From Patiria pectinifera (lineage: Eukaryota > Echinodermata > Asteroidea > Valvatida > Asterinidae), in the NCBI GenBank assembly GCA_029964075.1, contig CM057142.1, positions 37,388,392 through 37,452,391 on the forward strand: a stretch of 64,000 nucleotides of DNA, read 5' to 3'. Within the stretch, counting starts at the first letter, position 1, and each line of letters opens with the position of its first letter. Made by a program: the position numbers and the translations under genes. The notes under the pieces were generated by a model that made no database searches, was not told the origin of the DNA, and saw only the letters and a list, made by a program, of their open reading frames with translations. This document shows positions 1 to 15,400 of this stretch, piece by piece.

Positions 1-312
1 CTAGGAATGAACAATGCATGCATGTGACGTATTTCCACCAGTGACTCTGCTCCACGAGCAGGGTCTGTGGTAGCTGACAAGGGTGAGCCCGAGAATGATG
101 TCAGAGCTAATCCAACAGCACAGGGCTAACCTGAGATGATATGGGTAAGCACGCATTACCTGTAACACACCCATTACTTGTAACTAAATAATCAAGATTG
201 TAAAAAACTTTCATCAATGATGTTGCATTCACATATGTTTGTAGCCCCAAACGGCTTAGTTATAGCGCCCTCGCTCGCTCAGGAATAAGCCCTTTTGCGG
301 ATGAAGCCTTAC

Positions 313-447
313 ATGCAGTAGACACCTCGTCTGCTCTCTTCTCGAATCCACTGTACTCCACGACACTGCTTGATGATGACCAACAGATCAAGTCTCTTCC
401 CAAGCAGCTCTGATGGATCCAATGTCATGCTGTCGTCTCCCAAGACT
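313..447 (-). CDS. KIF28: KIF28-like exon 17 (last in window)
   Basis: 1 nt plus 44 codons plus 2 nt: [18 protein letters not shown] then [15 protein letters not shown]. The chosen donor GTAAGG at 307-312 is strong and lies just before an in-frame TAA at 309-311; reading through would end the protein at GVYCM, which would be short for the family. The remaining exons would lie left of the window. Confidence 0.75.
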
Positions 448-3400
448 CTAAAAATCAATGGACATACATAAAGAGTCAGTCGCAGGTTACCACAGGTTAT
501 TCACAAATCATCTACTCTTAAGCCAAGTCACAGTCTATTTTCCCATCCCCTGTTGTGTGATTTGACTTGTGATTTGACTTGTGATTGACTCAATTACAAT
601 GCGTCATCATTCATAAATACCTAAGAGAGTTTACCCATTCCCATTGGTCGAGGGCCCGTTACGTGGCCGGTCTTAAACAGATAATAAAGACCGGCTGGGT
701 GGTCTTAAACACTTTTCCAGTGTCACATGAAATTAGGACTCATAAGAAATCCAGTGCCTTTTACTGATTTATTGGCTGAACATTCACAATCCTCACGTAG
801 GCATGCGCAATATTACCAGTGAGTCAGTATTTCATAGTCCTAAATTTACAACACACAGCCACAGCTGCATTCTGCGAAACATCGCGAAGTACACGCGCGC
901 AAATCTCCATAAAAGGAGTTGTTTATGACTTACTCGCGAGCTGGACACTCCATTATATACCTAGAGGGGTGTTTCGAAAAACATGAAGTGAAATTGTTGA
1001 ACAAAATCATTGAAATTATTAATTTTTGACTTGTTTTGACTTTGGACCAAAAAGTTTAGATTTTTTTGACCGAAAAGGTATTTGGAGTCTGGATGCTGAT
1101 AATTACCCTTGCCTTCGGCTATTAAAGGTAATAATCAGCATCCAGACTCAAACCGGTCTTAAACATAGTGTTTGACACCACCCAAGCACAAATATATTCC
1201 CTTAGCATTAACATCTGTCTTTGCATTGACAGATCATAAAATAACAACCATACATCTGCGAGATCTTTGTTTTTCATTAGAAACAAACGTTAATTGCAAA
1301 GACTAGCCTCTTTTATGGACATGAAAGTTCACTGTTTGCGGTCGCCATACGATGCACAAACTTCAAATGCAATACGCGAAACAAAACTTCTCACATGTCC
1401 TGCCATGTAAACATGATGATTGCTATCCTCATTTATTGCCATCCTTGGATACGATATGAATAATGTTGCCAAAAATCAATTAACTAAAAGGCAAACGTTG
1501 CACAAATCCACAAAGGTCAAACCATATATACACCATATATCAGCAGTTTACACAATTAAGTTTTAAACAATTTCTGTGCAACTGTTTTTTCCTATTATAG
1601 AGGGATCTTTATAAATGGATGTTGACAAAGGACTACGGAAGCTTGAATTGCCTTCCGCGATACCGCGTTACCGTGATAATTTATCACAGAAATCCTGAAT
1701 TCAAAGATAATTCCTTCCGTGATACCGCGTTACTGCGATAATTTATCACAGAAATCCGGAATTCAAAGATACGTATTCCTTGATACCGCGTTACCGAGAT
1801 AATTTATCACCGAAATCCTGAATTCAGAGAAAAATTATAAATAATCACGGTAACGCGGTATCGAGGAATACGTATCTCTGAATTCCTGATTTCTGTGATA
1901 AATTATCGCAGTAACGCCGTATCGCGGAAGGAATTCTCTTTGAATTCAGGATTTCTGTGATAAATTATCACGGTAACGCTGTATCGCGGAAGGAATTATC
2001 TTTGAATTCCGGATTTCTGTGATAAATTATCACGGTAACGCGGTATCGCGGAAGGCAATTCAAGCTTCCATAAAGGACACTTACTACACACAAGAGTAAA
2101 GACACCTTTATGGGCTAGACTATAACAAGAATGCTGTGGTTTGCTGAAACAAAGTATGGTCTGTTCAAACAAAGACTTACTTTCCTTTCTTATCGCACGG
2201 CAGTATTTTGACGGACATGGATCCTTCTTCTTTACCCTGGTCATTCTGGACTTCAAACTCATCATTTATTCCCATCAGGTAAGCAAGACTCATCAACCAA
2301 ACATGGCAGCTGGAAAAAAAAATTACAAGTTTCACATTATCGGAAAACAACATGATTCTATGGTTGCACACATGACATATATATAGACCTCATGCGTTGA
2401 GGCAGAGGCCAAGTTCGGGCAAGGACCATTAGTCGACTAGTGGTTGATTTGTGACGTACCTTACGCCTGCGCACTGATAGCAACGTGCGAATGTCTCTAG
2501 TCAAACGCTGGTCAAAATGTCATCGCAAAACTTCTGGATCCTGGCTCTCTGCTTGCGTTATGAATGCGCGCGGCTATTGGTTACCAGCGAAGCAACCAAC
2601 CCCAGTAGGCTGGTTCCAAATAGTCGACTAGCGTAGTCAACCACCGTTGACTAGACAGAGTTCAGGCAAACGTTAGTTAACCATTGGTCAACAATAGTCC
2701 TTGCGCGAACTTGGCCAGAGTTAGAGGGCAGTGGCTTGTATTGCGTGGATAGGCATGAGTAAACTATTTGTGCATTCATTGTTACTAAATTAAAACAAAC
2801 AAAGAACACCCTGTGTTCATGGTACATGTGTTTATAAAAGCAAAAGTGTTGCTACACATATTGCATTTGTTTTACTACAAGCTCTATTAACATAAGAGAC
2901 CTGTACCAATTCACAAAGTTTACAGGCATGGGTCAGTGCATGTAAGTTTTAAAAAGCATAGAGTTCTGAGTTGATGATTATCGGAGAATTGATATAAATT
3001 GTGTTGCTATATCGTGTGCTTGGATACTGTAATTTCATTTGTCGAGAGCGGCTACATGTCCAGTCTGTAAAAATGCTTAAGCCATTGCTATGATGTCACA
3101 CGATTCTTAAAAGTGTGGATTTGGAACTACGAATCTGTTACACTGGTCACAAAGTGTGGATTTGGAATGACGAATTTTTAGTAAAGTGTGGATCCACACT
3201 TTGAACATGTCGGACAATTGTTCTCCATAATGAGCATTAATAGGACTGTCTGCGTGAAAAGTTTCTTTCCGAAAAATACCAATGCATCTTCACTGTCAGA
3301 TTCTCCATCGTCACTGTAAAAACTACTTTGAGTCAGAAAGAAATAGTCGTCTGAACTATCCATGCTGGCGGAAGGAGCCTACACACAAAATGACTTGGTT

Positions 3401-6400
3401 GTACGGGTGTGGCGATACACATGCTAAACATTACACAATGCTTGATTACGTATAACAGCCTCGAAAAAACTCCCTTGTAAATACCCTAATGGCCAGGACT
3501 CGACACGAGATATGCAAGTCTTTTCATCTCCACTCACTGGACTGTTAATGACAATACTTCTTTTGACCCAATGGTTTAAGTCAAAGAATACACTCGCAAG
3601 TGTGGATTCTTAATTTATGAATTCACTTGGCGCTTTGCGCCTCGTGAATTCTTAAATTACAAATCCACACTTTCTCGTGTATTCTCCTTAACATAGAACC
3701 TGCACATGCACTTGCAAGAACTGCAATGTGCAATTGCTCAGTCTCATGCATGGTAGGAAAGCCTGCAGTTATCAAGGGTTACACCGCACTGATTGAAAAC
3801 CATTTATCATTTTGACTTATTGCCACAATATATCAAAACAATAGTTGACTGCTGTGATGTGGGATATGTGCTAACAGTTGCAAGCGCTTAGGAGATTTCT
3901 ATTGTTACATTACTGATTTAAGCAACTTTTTCCTCGGGGGTTAAGCGTGCTTTTGCTGTGCTTACTGCTTACTGTCTCCGTGAAATACACCAAGGCTCTG
4001 TTAGCCGAAAAGATACATGCATAGCAACAGATTTTCTACTCACGTTCCGAGCAACACATCTTCAACGGGGTCCCAGAATGGGTCCGCAGCCTGCATGCAA
4101 AAAAGAGAGATATTATTATCTGTGAGTGAGCTTGTAATACATTGTTATTTAATACATTGTTTTTTGATATTTGTTTTAGTCATTTAGGCATTTATCATTT
4201 GTTTTGATTGTTATTTATTTTATTTACTCTGTATTTTTCCTTCTTGCTTTGATTAATTTGTTATTTTTTTGTATTAGTGACTAGAGCACCTTTGGTGGAT
4301 TTGCTGCGCTTGATAAACATCCTTTATTATTTATATTATTATTATTATTTATTTATTGTTAATATTATTTTACCATAAGTTGAAGCTATATACATGTACT
4401 CTGCACCAATTAGAGTGATTAAAGTATCTCAAAAGTTAAGTGCTTTCTATGCTGAATTAGACCAATACTAGTTGAGTGGGTGTTGACACTGCTGGCACTA
4501 ATGAGGGAATAAATATGTGCTTCGCTGGTTTTAAACAAGTTCGTTTAAAACAGGCTACGGGCCTGGACGGGCATAATGGCCCAAGCCGAAGGCGAGGGAC
4601 ATAATCTGCAACCAGGCCCACAGCAAGTTTTAGGCATGTGCCGGCCGGAAATTGATGTGCAAACGACATGGGAATTGTTAATGAAAGCTTATCTATGACA
4701 AATGTACCTTAGAGCTAATATTCCTCACTGAATGATGTGTGTCAGACGACTGTCAATAAAAATGTGGCATTACTTTAAAAATACGTAATGCTAAAAGGGC
4801 AGGGTTATTTTGACCATCTCTCAGCCGGGGGAGGGGGGGGGGCGGCCCTTTAGGGTTAAACCATGCAACTCATGTAGTTAAAATAACATTACGGATGTTT
4901 TTCTTCAACGTAAACAGTTTCAAATACACAAATCAGGATAATATTAGATGGACAACCGAATACTCCAATATCTGGTACATTAATCGGCACAGCCCTACCC
5001 CACAGTACCTGTTGCACGGTCAAATCTCCATCTGAGTCCAGAAACTTCTGGTACAGGTCCTTGATAAGAAAGCGTCGATTGACAAACGTGTCCGCTGACC
5101 AGATCCACACTTGGTTTGTTTCGGTGTCCGTCACTCTGACTGCAACCTCTTTTGTCATGTCTCGGCCCCGAGCGTCGTGGGACGTTAAATTCTTTATCAA
5201 AGGTTCAAATCTTATCCCCTGAATTAAACAATTATAATAAAATAAATTATAAACAATGTGCATGTATACACCATTTATAATGTAATAGAAAACTGATATT
5301 TCTTTGAAAAACTTGAGCACAGCGCAGCTGTTTAGAACTTACTACTTTCGATGTTGCATCAACATTTTTAGCATTTTTTTTCTAAGGTCAGTATGCTTTT
5401 ACTTTTCCTTACTGCTAAAAGGTACATAGGATCACTTGCTCTTTGTCAATTTTCTTTTAATTTGAAGCAACAAAATTGCTCAAAAGTACAGTGCATAACA
5501 AACCAACCTGTTCAACTTTCAGCTCGGTGGATACTTCTCATTTTCAGAAAACATATTAGTGCACACTTGTTCGGGCCTTGTAACTGGATTCCATTGTTAA
5601 CGCATGTAAAAAAAGTGTGCTCAAACAATCTTCGATGACTGTTTTCTTTTGATTGAAAATATTTCTGGACAAACAACTTCACAGAGTATTTGGTACCTCA
5701 AGGCCAACGTGCAAATCCTTGTCGAAGGCCCATCTTTATAGCAACAACAGACATTGTAAACCTTTACTTCAATCTTACCCTATTCATTTCTTGACTGATT
5801 TCATTGACCTCTGCGACTGATGGAAGAAGACTAGTGAAGTCGTGATACACCAGCCTCATCAGGGCATCGTGGGCGGAGTTGTCACCTGTCATGGTCAATC
5901 CCAGCATGCCTCTGTCTCCAAAACCTTGGCTCTCCGCCAACTCAGCCTGGAAGTAGTGGTAGTTGTACTTGCCCTTGCTGTCTTCAGCTGCTGAGCGTTG
6001 GTTGGTGAAGCCGATGTAAAGAAAAAGGCTGTTTGTACCGAAAATGACTCGATCCTAAAAAAAACCAGAAGAGCAAACTGACAGCTCATCAAGTGTTATG
6101 GTGTGGAGTGCTGTGGCCTCGTGGTCTGGGGCATTGAACTTGTGATCTGCGGGTAATTCTGAAGGTTGTGAGTTTGATTCAAGCCTGGGGTTGTGGTGCG
6201 TGTGCTCTTATAGGCAAGGCACTTTGTCACTCATTGCTTCTCGATCCCCACCCAGGAGTATATGGGTACCTAGTAAGGGCATAGATGGTTATATTGTGAT
6301 TGATTCTAGCTGCCTTGCGCTGAAATGGCTGCATCGAGCTGTATATACCCCAGGGAGCTGAGACTGTATTTGGCATGTTTCATTGGCCCAATGATCAGGG

Positions 6401-9400
6401 GTAATAATAATGCAAAGCGCTTTGATCTTAGTTAAAAGCGCTTTACATTATTATGATTATGGCAGGATTGGAGGCTTTGTTTCTGTATTCTGTCAAATAT
6501 TTGACCTTTTGTTCAATTATTTAACCCTAACCCCCTGGGATGTGTGAAAAAATCATTTGAAAATTGGAAAATTGAGGACTGTTAGTGTCAATATGTTAAC
6601 AAAGTAGTTGAACAGCAGCCAAAAGGTTTTGTGGCTCATTTCGGTCAAAATTAACTGAGACGGTTTAAGAAAACTGGTACAAAGATACCAGTAACACTTG
6701 TTTCTGAACAAACACTGCTTAGTGGGAAAATTAGTTTCAATGGATTTTGGTTCACAATGAGTAAAAATTGTATTTTTCAAACTTATTCAGAATTGAAAGT
6801 CCGAAAACAAATTTATAAACTCTATAATATGAGAAAAGAACTCACCTGGTGATGTAACTTGGTTGCCTTGGTGATCAGCTTTCCGTTGACCAAAATCCTA
6901 CTGTCTCCAACAGCAGTCAATGTCATCTTATGCTTGGAGTTGGATACATAGGCATGCTCCGGGTGAATCCTTTGAAAATGATGAAATCATTTTGTTTTTT
7001 TTTCTCAAGGAGATGTATGACATGTCACCACAAAATGAGCTTCAACTCAGACTCTAAGAAATGAGATGTTTATATTTCCGTAATCAGTAGAATAAGAGCA
7101 TTCCAATGGTATGTAACATTTGGAAGTACTGGACAAACAGAACTGAAGTGGAGCAATTGTGTAGTAAATCTAGAAACTTTACATCTTTTCCCCCAAAGAT
7201 TGTTGTAAAGCTTCTGTCACACTGTCACGATAAAGCCTTCGGATCACGATAAGACAGTGCTGAGACGCAAGACTCGACGACAATTGTGAAACTCGGAACG
7301 ACACTGAACTTTATCGGAACGACTTCTTGAGTGTCGTTTCGGCATCCTACAGGTCGTGCATGGTCAGCAATGGAGCCACGATTAGTTTTAATTGTTGAAA
7401 CATATCGTGATGGTCGGCAAAAAAATACAAAACGGATTAGATTTTGTACTCTGTCTGTACTCAAACGGTTGTGTCATAACGAAGTCGTAACAACATCGCA
7501 GTGGTCGTACATGGTCGGCCAATTTTTTTTAGCCGACTATGAAATGACCATTAGGACGTGAAATTCCAAAGATGATGTCACTCCGTCATTTCGGAGTTGT
7601 TTCGGCATCGGTTCTCGGTCTTCTGTGTCGGTAATCAATTGGTTATGTCGGTACTCTGTCGGTTAAGTCGTAAAGAGATCGAGACTTAGTCGTGAAAAAA
7701 AAATTGAACGGATCCAAGTGGTAGCGAAGTCGTTATATTCGGTTCGAGGTCGTTTCGGAGTCATAGTATTCGGGATGACAATGCAGCACATTTTGCTCAC
7801 GGTCTACAGACTGGAGCTCAGAAGACGAAATTTGAATTTGGCGCCACATTTCTTACATTTTTGGCACGATTTTCGAGATATTTTTAAATCTCATGGTCTT
7901 GGCGGGGTCTTGGTCTTGGATGTGTGACAGGGGCTTTAATAACCAAAATGGATTAAAAAACCAGATTTTATAGATGTTTGAGTCCAAGTCCTCAGTGTTG
8001 AGTCTGAGTCCGAGTCCTGAGTCATGTGCATTGAGTCCAAGTCTGAGTCATGAAAAAAATTCAAGAAAAAGAGACCAAAAACCCCTCATCAGTACATGCT
8101 TTGAATTCGATTTCTTGAAGAGGCACTTTGTTTTCTTGGGACTTAAGTACACAGAGAGTGTCACATAGTAACCACAAGGCACGAATCAATTTGCAACGGA
8201 TGTTCAACTACAGAAGAAGATGCATGGCACGATATATAATTTGAGTGACCAGGTCAATGAGCAAAACAAGGGAACTATGTTCCATAATGTATGACAAACC
8301 AGGGCATTAAGTTGGCCAATAGCCTGGATACGTGTACAGATTCCCAGCTCGATTACTTTTGCCACAGTCTTGGTAAAAAAAATCCAAAATCAAAAGTCCA
8401 AGTATGGACATTGTTAAGATTTTATCAATTAGGATTAACCATCGATCTCGGTGAACACAGCATTCACTGATGAAGGGGTACTTGTAGACAGCTTATATCT
8501 TGTCACTATCCAGGTTCATTCCTATGAACAACTTACCCCAGTCCCGCTAAATCGATTCTGTGTTTGTCGTTCCCATCAACGAGTCCTTTCCCGACAACTG
8601 TTGTTCCTTCCAACAGGACGTGTTTAATGATTCCAGACAGATGAGGGTCTTCATTCACGTTCTGGATGTACGGATGGTGTTCATAATCACTGCTCTCCTG
8701 GGAGAAGAACCAAGATAAGACAGAGATGAAGATATCCAGGAGAAGGAAAATATGAAAAGGCAACAATGGGAAATGTCGTGCCGATGCAGGGTCAGTCAAA
8801 AAGAAAGTGACTGGGATTAATGATCCCTCCCCAATGATATACCAAATGAAGCATGTATTATTTACGAGCATGTTCTTCCACCCATCTGAAAAAAAAGGAT
8901 CACTAACATTGATCCTTGCTATCAGAAGTTATGCATGTTTTACTTAAAGAAACCACTTTTACAGCTGTTTTGAAGCCATTCAGCTAAGTGAGAACCACAG
9001 ATTACACACAGGCATTCAAATTCAAATGAGATTGAATTTGACAATTCAGACGAAAGAGCAAACCAATTTCAAGTGCGGATCCAGGGGGAGCCAACAGGGG
9101 CCATCCCCCCCCCCAAAAAAACCCCAATTTTTTTTATTTTCAAAGTTACGTTGCAATTAAGGCAGGCACTGCGTACACCACCATCTTTTCCTCTTAAAGA
9201 ATTGGTCAAAGTGGTCAGAAATGGCCTCAGATCTAGAATCCAAAATTTGTTCGGGACCCTTAAGCGGGCCCCGAGCCCCACGCTGCAATTTTTTGGACCC
9301 ACTTTTTGGGGAACCAACAATTTTTTTCGCCCACCCCCCAAAAAAAATTGTGTTCAGGATCCCCCCTTGACCAATTTTCAGTTGGTTGAAAGCGTCAGAA

Positions 9401-12400
9401 ATAGAAAAAAAAAAGAAGTTAGAATATTTGCTGGGAGAAAAAAAACCCACCCAAATATTCAAGAGCATGGGTAGAGCAACGTTAACATATGCACACATCA
9501 CATGCCTACTTTTCGTTTCTGTGTACATAAATGGGTAGGTGTAACTCCAGGAACCTTCAGTAAGCATTGCTGAATGCAGTCGGCAAAAATGTGTGGTGTG
9601 ACAGCCAAAAATAACATAACTCCCTATTATAAGAAACAAAGAACGAAAGACAGAAAACAATCCTACCTGTCGATCCAACCGTTGAGATTTCTCCCATTCT
9701 TCCCTGTGGAAAGTATGCAGAAACAAAAATGACTTGTCAACATTCCAATCCAGATACAAAGTTTGTAATATATTTGCCACTAAAGTGAAGCTAATAACTC
9801 CAATAACATTCTAGTTCTACCAGGTGATCATTTTTTAAAGATCAGTCACTTTAACCCTTACTACCCAGCCTAATTTACTAGGAACCATACCCATTCTGGC
9901 AAATGGTACACACAGACTGTTGGACTTAGTTTCTGGAGGTATGCCAAACCCAGTGTAAAAGACCATCAGTTTAGGGGTACTGTACCTATCCCAACAGATT
10001 TAAACAAAACCTGCTGTTGAACTTTGAAGGGTTGGGTTCGGTTAGAAAATTTGAAAATTGTATATATTTGCAACAATTTACGACATCAAGAACTTAATCA
10101 GGGGAGTTTTAGCTGCAACAAATAATATAAGTTGAAATGCTGCTCCGCCCCCTCTGCTAAAAGCCACAAGCAAAACAAAACCCATCTGGAGCATCTGCTA
10201 CGAGCCATTTTGATGACGTCATCAAGCTACGGTTCTACAATCAATGACTTCTGTGCCACACTCTTAAATGTGCATAGTGCATGCACTGCACACATTTCAG
10301 TTTACTTTTCACTCGTGAATTTAAACAATTTAGATGTATTGTCTGTCCAGCGCATTTGGTTTCGAAGATTCAACAAAGGATGTGAGAGGCACTGATTTTA
10401 CAAAGATGCTCTCCCTGGCAGAATGAATGAAATGTTGGCAAGCTTGAGAATTCAACAAACATACCCGGTACATCCATGCAATTGTGTAAATATGTAGAAA
10501 GCGAATAAAGGTCAAGCAGATTTGACTTTGGTGGCGCCACAAGAGCTGTTGCATGACATACATGTAAAGCAAACAGGATATTTCTGTTTGCTGCCCTCAT
10601 TGACGGAATTTTTCACTGCGAATTCTCGCACTAGACTTGCATCACTAAATGTCACTTTAATTCATAAATGCTGAAAACAGATGCCCTTTTCTTACATAAG
10701 ATTTGAAAGTTTGCATGGCGGCAGTGTAAACTAGTGAGGGTTTGCAGTAACATCACGTAGCTACTGAATCTCTGCTGAGAAGATGTGTGGTTCTGAAAAG
10801 AACCGGTTGGTTGTGAACTATAATGAACATCACGGAATCTATAGATTTTTTTGTAATAGCGATCATTTTAAGCCGCCGGTTTGGTATAGCGGCACTACAC
10901 TGTATTATACGCTGTCCATACTTACCTAGCCTCCAGGAGTCTATGCTCCCAGGTTTGGTCCATCTCCTGCATCTGTCTCTCATTCTCCTTGTAAAGACTT
11001 TCAACATCTGAAAAAAAATTCATCATATCTGTTTCATAAGGGAATAAAATATGTGATTTCAAACAAGTATGTTTAAAACCGGCTCTGGGCCTGGACGGGG
11101 ATAATGGGCCGAGCCGAATACAAATCTTTTCGGTCCAAAAATCAAAACAAGTCAAAAACTAGACGTGGTTAACCATTTTGTTCAACAATTTTACTTCATG
11201 TTTTACGAAACACCACTCTGACTATAATATGGAATGCCCCTCCACAATTGCGTGCGCGTTGCGCATTCCACCTCCATGGCCGCGTGTACTGCGCGATGTC
11301 GCCCAAAACGCAGCTGGGCTTGTGTAGTGTGAATATCGGACTATGAAATAATGATTCACTGGTAAGTATTGCGCATGCATACGTGGGGAATTTGAACGTT
11401 CAACCAATGAAACGTTAAAGGGCACAGGATTTCATGGGAGTCCAAATTTCATGTGACACTGGAAAAGTGTTTAAGACCAGCTAGCCATGCCTTTATCATC
11501 CGTTTAAGACCGGCCACGTGACGGGCTCTCGACCAATAGGAATGCCTAAACTGTCTAGGTATTTTCTTAGGTATTTATGAATCTTGAATAAAGGTGAACA
11601 AGTTTCCCATTTTGATTAATTAGGTCAATTTTTTGTAATTAGATGCTTTGTCAAATACACCAAATATTTGAATAGTCGATCGAATCCAAGTCACGTATGT
11701 TTGTGCCTTCCACTTAGTTTGTCTCATTGTGCCCAGGTATCCCACTCTACGCCATCAGCCTTTGTCCCTTAATAAGGCTTAAATACGGCATGACATAATC
11801 AGTCTTTTCTTACTCTAACTTTTGTTTCAATAGGTCTATTGATGCTCCGTATTCAAATGATGTAGTAGTCCTTTCGCAAGCAGTGATTTTCGTTGATTAA
11901 AATATTTTTTTTGTTTTCCTTAAAAGTCTGAGTTTTTAGGAATAAGGGAGACCTATGGAAGTGAAGCCAGCAATGTCAATGTTCCCATCCGGGTGATAAA
12001 TAGGGAGCTACATTTTTTTTAATTCACAATTATTGATTTGCTCTTTATCAGTATGATTCAAGTTCAATTTTCATGGCAAAAAGAAAGCAACGAATATTCC
12101 TTTAAAAAAAAATGTAGCCCAGTTGATTATATGGTGAGTTTTATTGGAATCTTCTTTTGAGTTTATCTTTTCGGGGTATAACTTTGGGAGAATTCACATA
12201 ATGGAAATTTTGGACATTTAATGCCACAGTAGCGCCAGAATATGTTGGTAAAATGTCGCCAACATGCGAAGACTAGTGGATGTCTCACACTGCGCATGTG
12301 CAGCAAGTAACCCCCAAGTGACTACACCAGCAATAGGCTATGAACATACCTGAAGTTTGACTAATCGAATACCAGATTATTAAAAAATGCACAGCGATAA

Positions 12401-15400
12401 AAAATATAGATAGAGTGAACTTTTAGACTTGGCTTTACCGGCATCGGAGGAGCCAACATTTCTACCAGATTTCATCATATTCAGGAGCTTAGCATTCTCC
12501 TCTCGTAGTTCTCGGATGAGCCTTTCCGTAGGGCTCTCGTTCACCACTGCCTTGTTCTTGATCTTCTTGGCTCGGTCAGCATAGCGGAGGGTAGACAGTG
12601 TTTCCTCAAAGTTAATGCCTGCTGGACTCAGAGCTGCAATCTTGAAGGAGAAAGAGGACAGTATTATAAAAATGAGCTGGTGAAGCTTTCGTTTCTTATT
12701 GCTTGAATAAATCAAAGTGACTTCAGTGGGTTTTGAACCTGTGATATCTGGGAATGCTAAAGTGGCTCCAAATGTTGATTTAAAACAAGCCTGCATGGTC
12801 CTTCTCAGTATAACATTCCTCTGTAAAATACATATGCTTGCTCAACCCTAACTCTCTAGGGGCAATAGACCTTTATCATGCTGCCACCATTTCAGTCATG
12901 TTCCCTGTATCCAATAACAGTACTGAATGATAATGCTTTTTGTGCAAAAAGGGACGTTTAGGTTTTTTAAAACTTTCCGCATGTATGCCAAGTCTCGTGA
13001 AATCGATCAGAAGTTTATAGCGCAGTTGCGCAATAAATGTGTTGCATAAATCCTATGCATGGTGTAAGTTACGCACTGTTACGTGAAAACGGCTGCAGGG
13101 TACGTTCAGTCATTCCCATGACCACCATCAACACTACACAAGTACTTACCATGATGGTTTTGCTGTTCCCTCCAAGAGCATTCTGCAACAGTTTAGTCAG
13201 CACAGAATCCCTGTATGGTACTCTCACGTTTTTCCCCATTGACTGATCTGCTAGGGCACTGTACAGGAACAAGAATTCAAAACAAAACCAAAAACCATAT
13301 TGTGTGACTGAAGGATAAGGGCACATTTTGAAAGCAATTCTTATTCATCTTACAGAAGATTAAACAATTCATGGATGATTATTCCGGGGGTGGAGGGGGA
13401 CATGTTGGGATGGGAGATGCTAATTGTGGTGTCCTGCCAATTATCTATGCCAGATTTTTATCAAATTATAAAAATCCACTACAAAAAAATGTCTGACCGT
13501 GTTATAGCTGATGACAGATTCTTCTGGCGATGGTCAGAACACACTGACTGAAACATACATGTAGAGTTAAAAAGACTGGCACATCTAAGTACCACTTCTC
13601 CTAATAAGAGACAGTCACTATATGAAGAGTTTTTTCCCAAAATGCGCTAAACGCCATTTTGTTACCCTTTGGAATACTGCCCTCTCCTGGCTGCCTTAAG
13701 TCAGTTTCGACAGCTGTTATATAAATAAACACAATTTAAGAAGACAATAAAGCTAAAAAATATGTTTAGAAAGAGCTTTTGTATTGTTTTTATTCTTTAA
13801 AGTTTCATAACTGTGCAACTGTTTCACTGTTTTTTCAAATGGATATATTGCGTTTTGGAAATAAACTTGTTATTTGTGTATCTGCGAAGCTTCTCCTTAG
13901 CTGGATTTGCCACCGCGCAAAGCTTCAAACTTCAGAGATGAACTTCCGTACACTGAATACCAGATATTTTGGTTGGACATGTACATGTGAGTGCACATAC
14001 CTGATAACATTGCCCAGCATAGACAGACTTTGGTTGATTGCTGAGCCTTCTTTGAGTCGGTCCCCCGTAGCACCCGTTGCTTTCGCTCTCTCACTGCCGG
14101 CTAGATCAACCAGGTTGATCTCACTACTCATAGTGGTGTTCTCTCCATTCTCGTTATTATACACCTGCAAGACAAGATTCCGTGTATTAGGAGCAGTGAT
14201 GCCTCATTAGGTCGAGAAGGTAGAGTTGAGTTAAGTCGAGTCACAGTGCGTAGTCGAGTCCAGTCAAGTCAATTGGAGCCAAGAATATATCGTCACCGTT
14301 TTGACGAAGTGGTGCATCTGTGTACACAGATGCAAAACCGAGTGTTGAGAAAATTGCGTTTGAAGTTGATGGATTTTTCAATTTGCATTTTTGTGTACAT
14401 TTCTCCCCCAGAATTGAAAAATATATAACTGAGGCAATAGTCCAGGAGTTAAATAGCCAAAAACAATTCTCTCTCTCTATATTAGAAGATATAAAAGATA
14501 TCCGTCACTTCGTCAAAACGGAAAATCTACTTCCTCACAAAAATGAGGCATGTGTTTGTACACAGCGCGTGAGCAGATATAAAATTGATACATTTTAGAA
14601 CGCAGACGCGTCACTTCGTCAAAACGCAAATCGTGGAGGCTTCATATTTCTAAATATAGCACACGTGTAAAATCAACTAAGTGTAAAAAACTAAGTGTGT
14701 AGCACCTTCAACACTTTGTGCAATTAGAGTAATTAACGAACGATGGAATGTTGTGTCTCGAAAGTTGGTAATCATGTAGAGGACATCATAAAATGTTAGA
14801 ATATTCAAAAATCTCAGATTTCAGAAAATCTCGGTTCTGGACGGATGTGTCACTTTGTCAAAACGGTGACGATATTTGAACATTATACAACAAATAAAGA
14901 CAAGAGAGAAAGTCGGTTAACTAACAGTTATACAAGAAATGAAACTTCGGTCTCGTAGCTAGGCTATCTGGTTTGGCTTCGGGTCTAGATTTCTTTTCGC
15001 TGATCGCTGACAACATCAAAAAACTGTTTGTGATTATTTAACAGTTTGCATGTATCTATTTAATTTTGAAGAGGAGGGTATAAATTTAGCCGGCGTTCGC
15101 ATCTAAGAGCTTAAAAAGAAACCGCCAAAAGCCAATGATGAAACCTCAATTTGGAAAAAGTGTCCGGTTCCACTATACCGTACTGTATTCGCAAAGTGAC
15201 GTGAACATAAATTGCAAATATTTTTGGCAAAGTTTCACTTTTAATTTTGGGACTCGAGTTAATAAACAATCAAAAGCGCTAAATATTGGCAATTCCCCAG
15301 CGACTGTGTCCCTACGAGGTTTCTCAATGTACATGTATCACATTGAACTGCGCTCGAAGTCAGAAATAACTCATTTGTCTTTCCTGCATTTGTTTGTTTC

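Noticed and set aside
309-311. In-frame stop after GVYCM as the kinesin C-terminus
   Set aside because: A strong GTAAGG donor overlaps it, and ending there would leave the protein short for the family.
3178-3363. Acidic 61-codon minus-strand ORF as a kinesin exon
   Set aside because: No kinesin-3 resemblance, and exons 15 and 16 already join in phase across it.
4889-5008. Extension of KIF28 exon 14 beyond its donor
   Set aside because: Frame is open, but the next motif (DPFWDP) is found in phase in exon 15 when the donor at 5007-5008 is used.
9069-9780. Opposing ORFs around the G/C tract at 9.1-9.4 kb
   Set aside because: They run through homopolymer tracts of a MITE-like repeat; only 9667-9703 within this stretch is coding.
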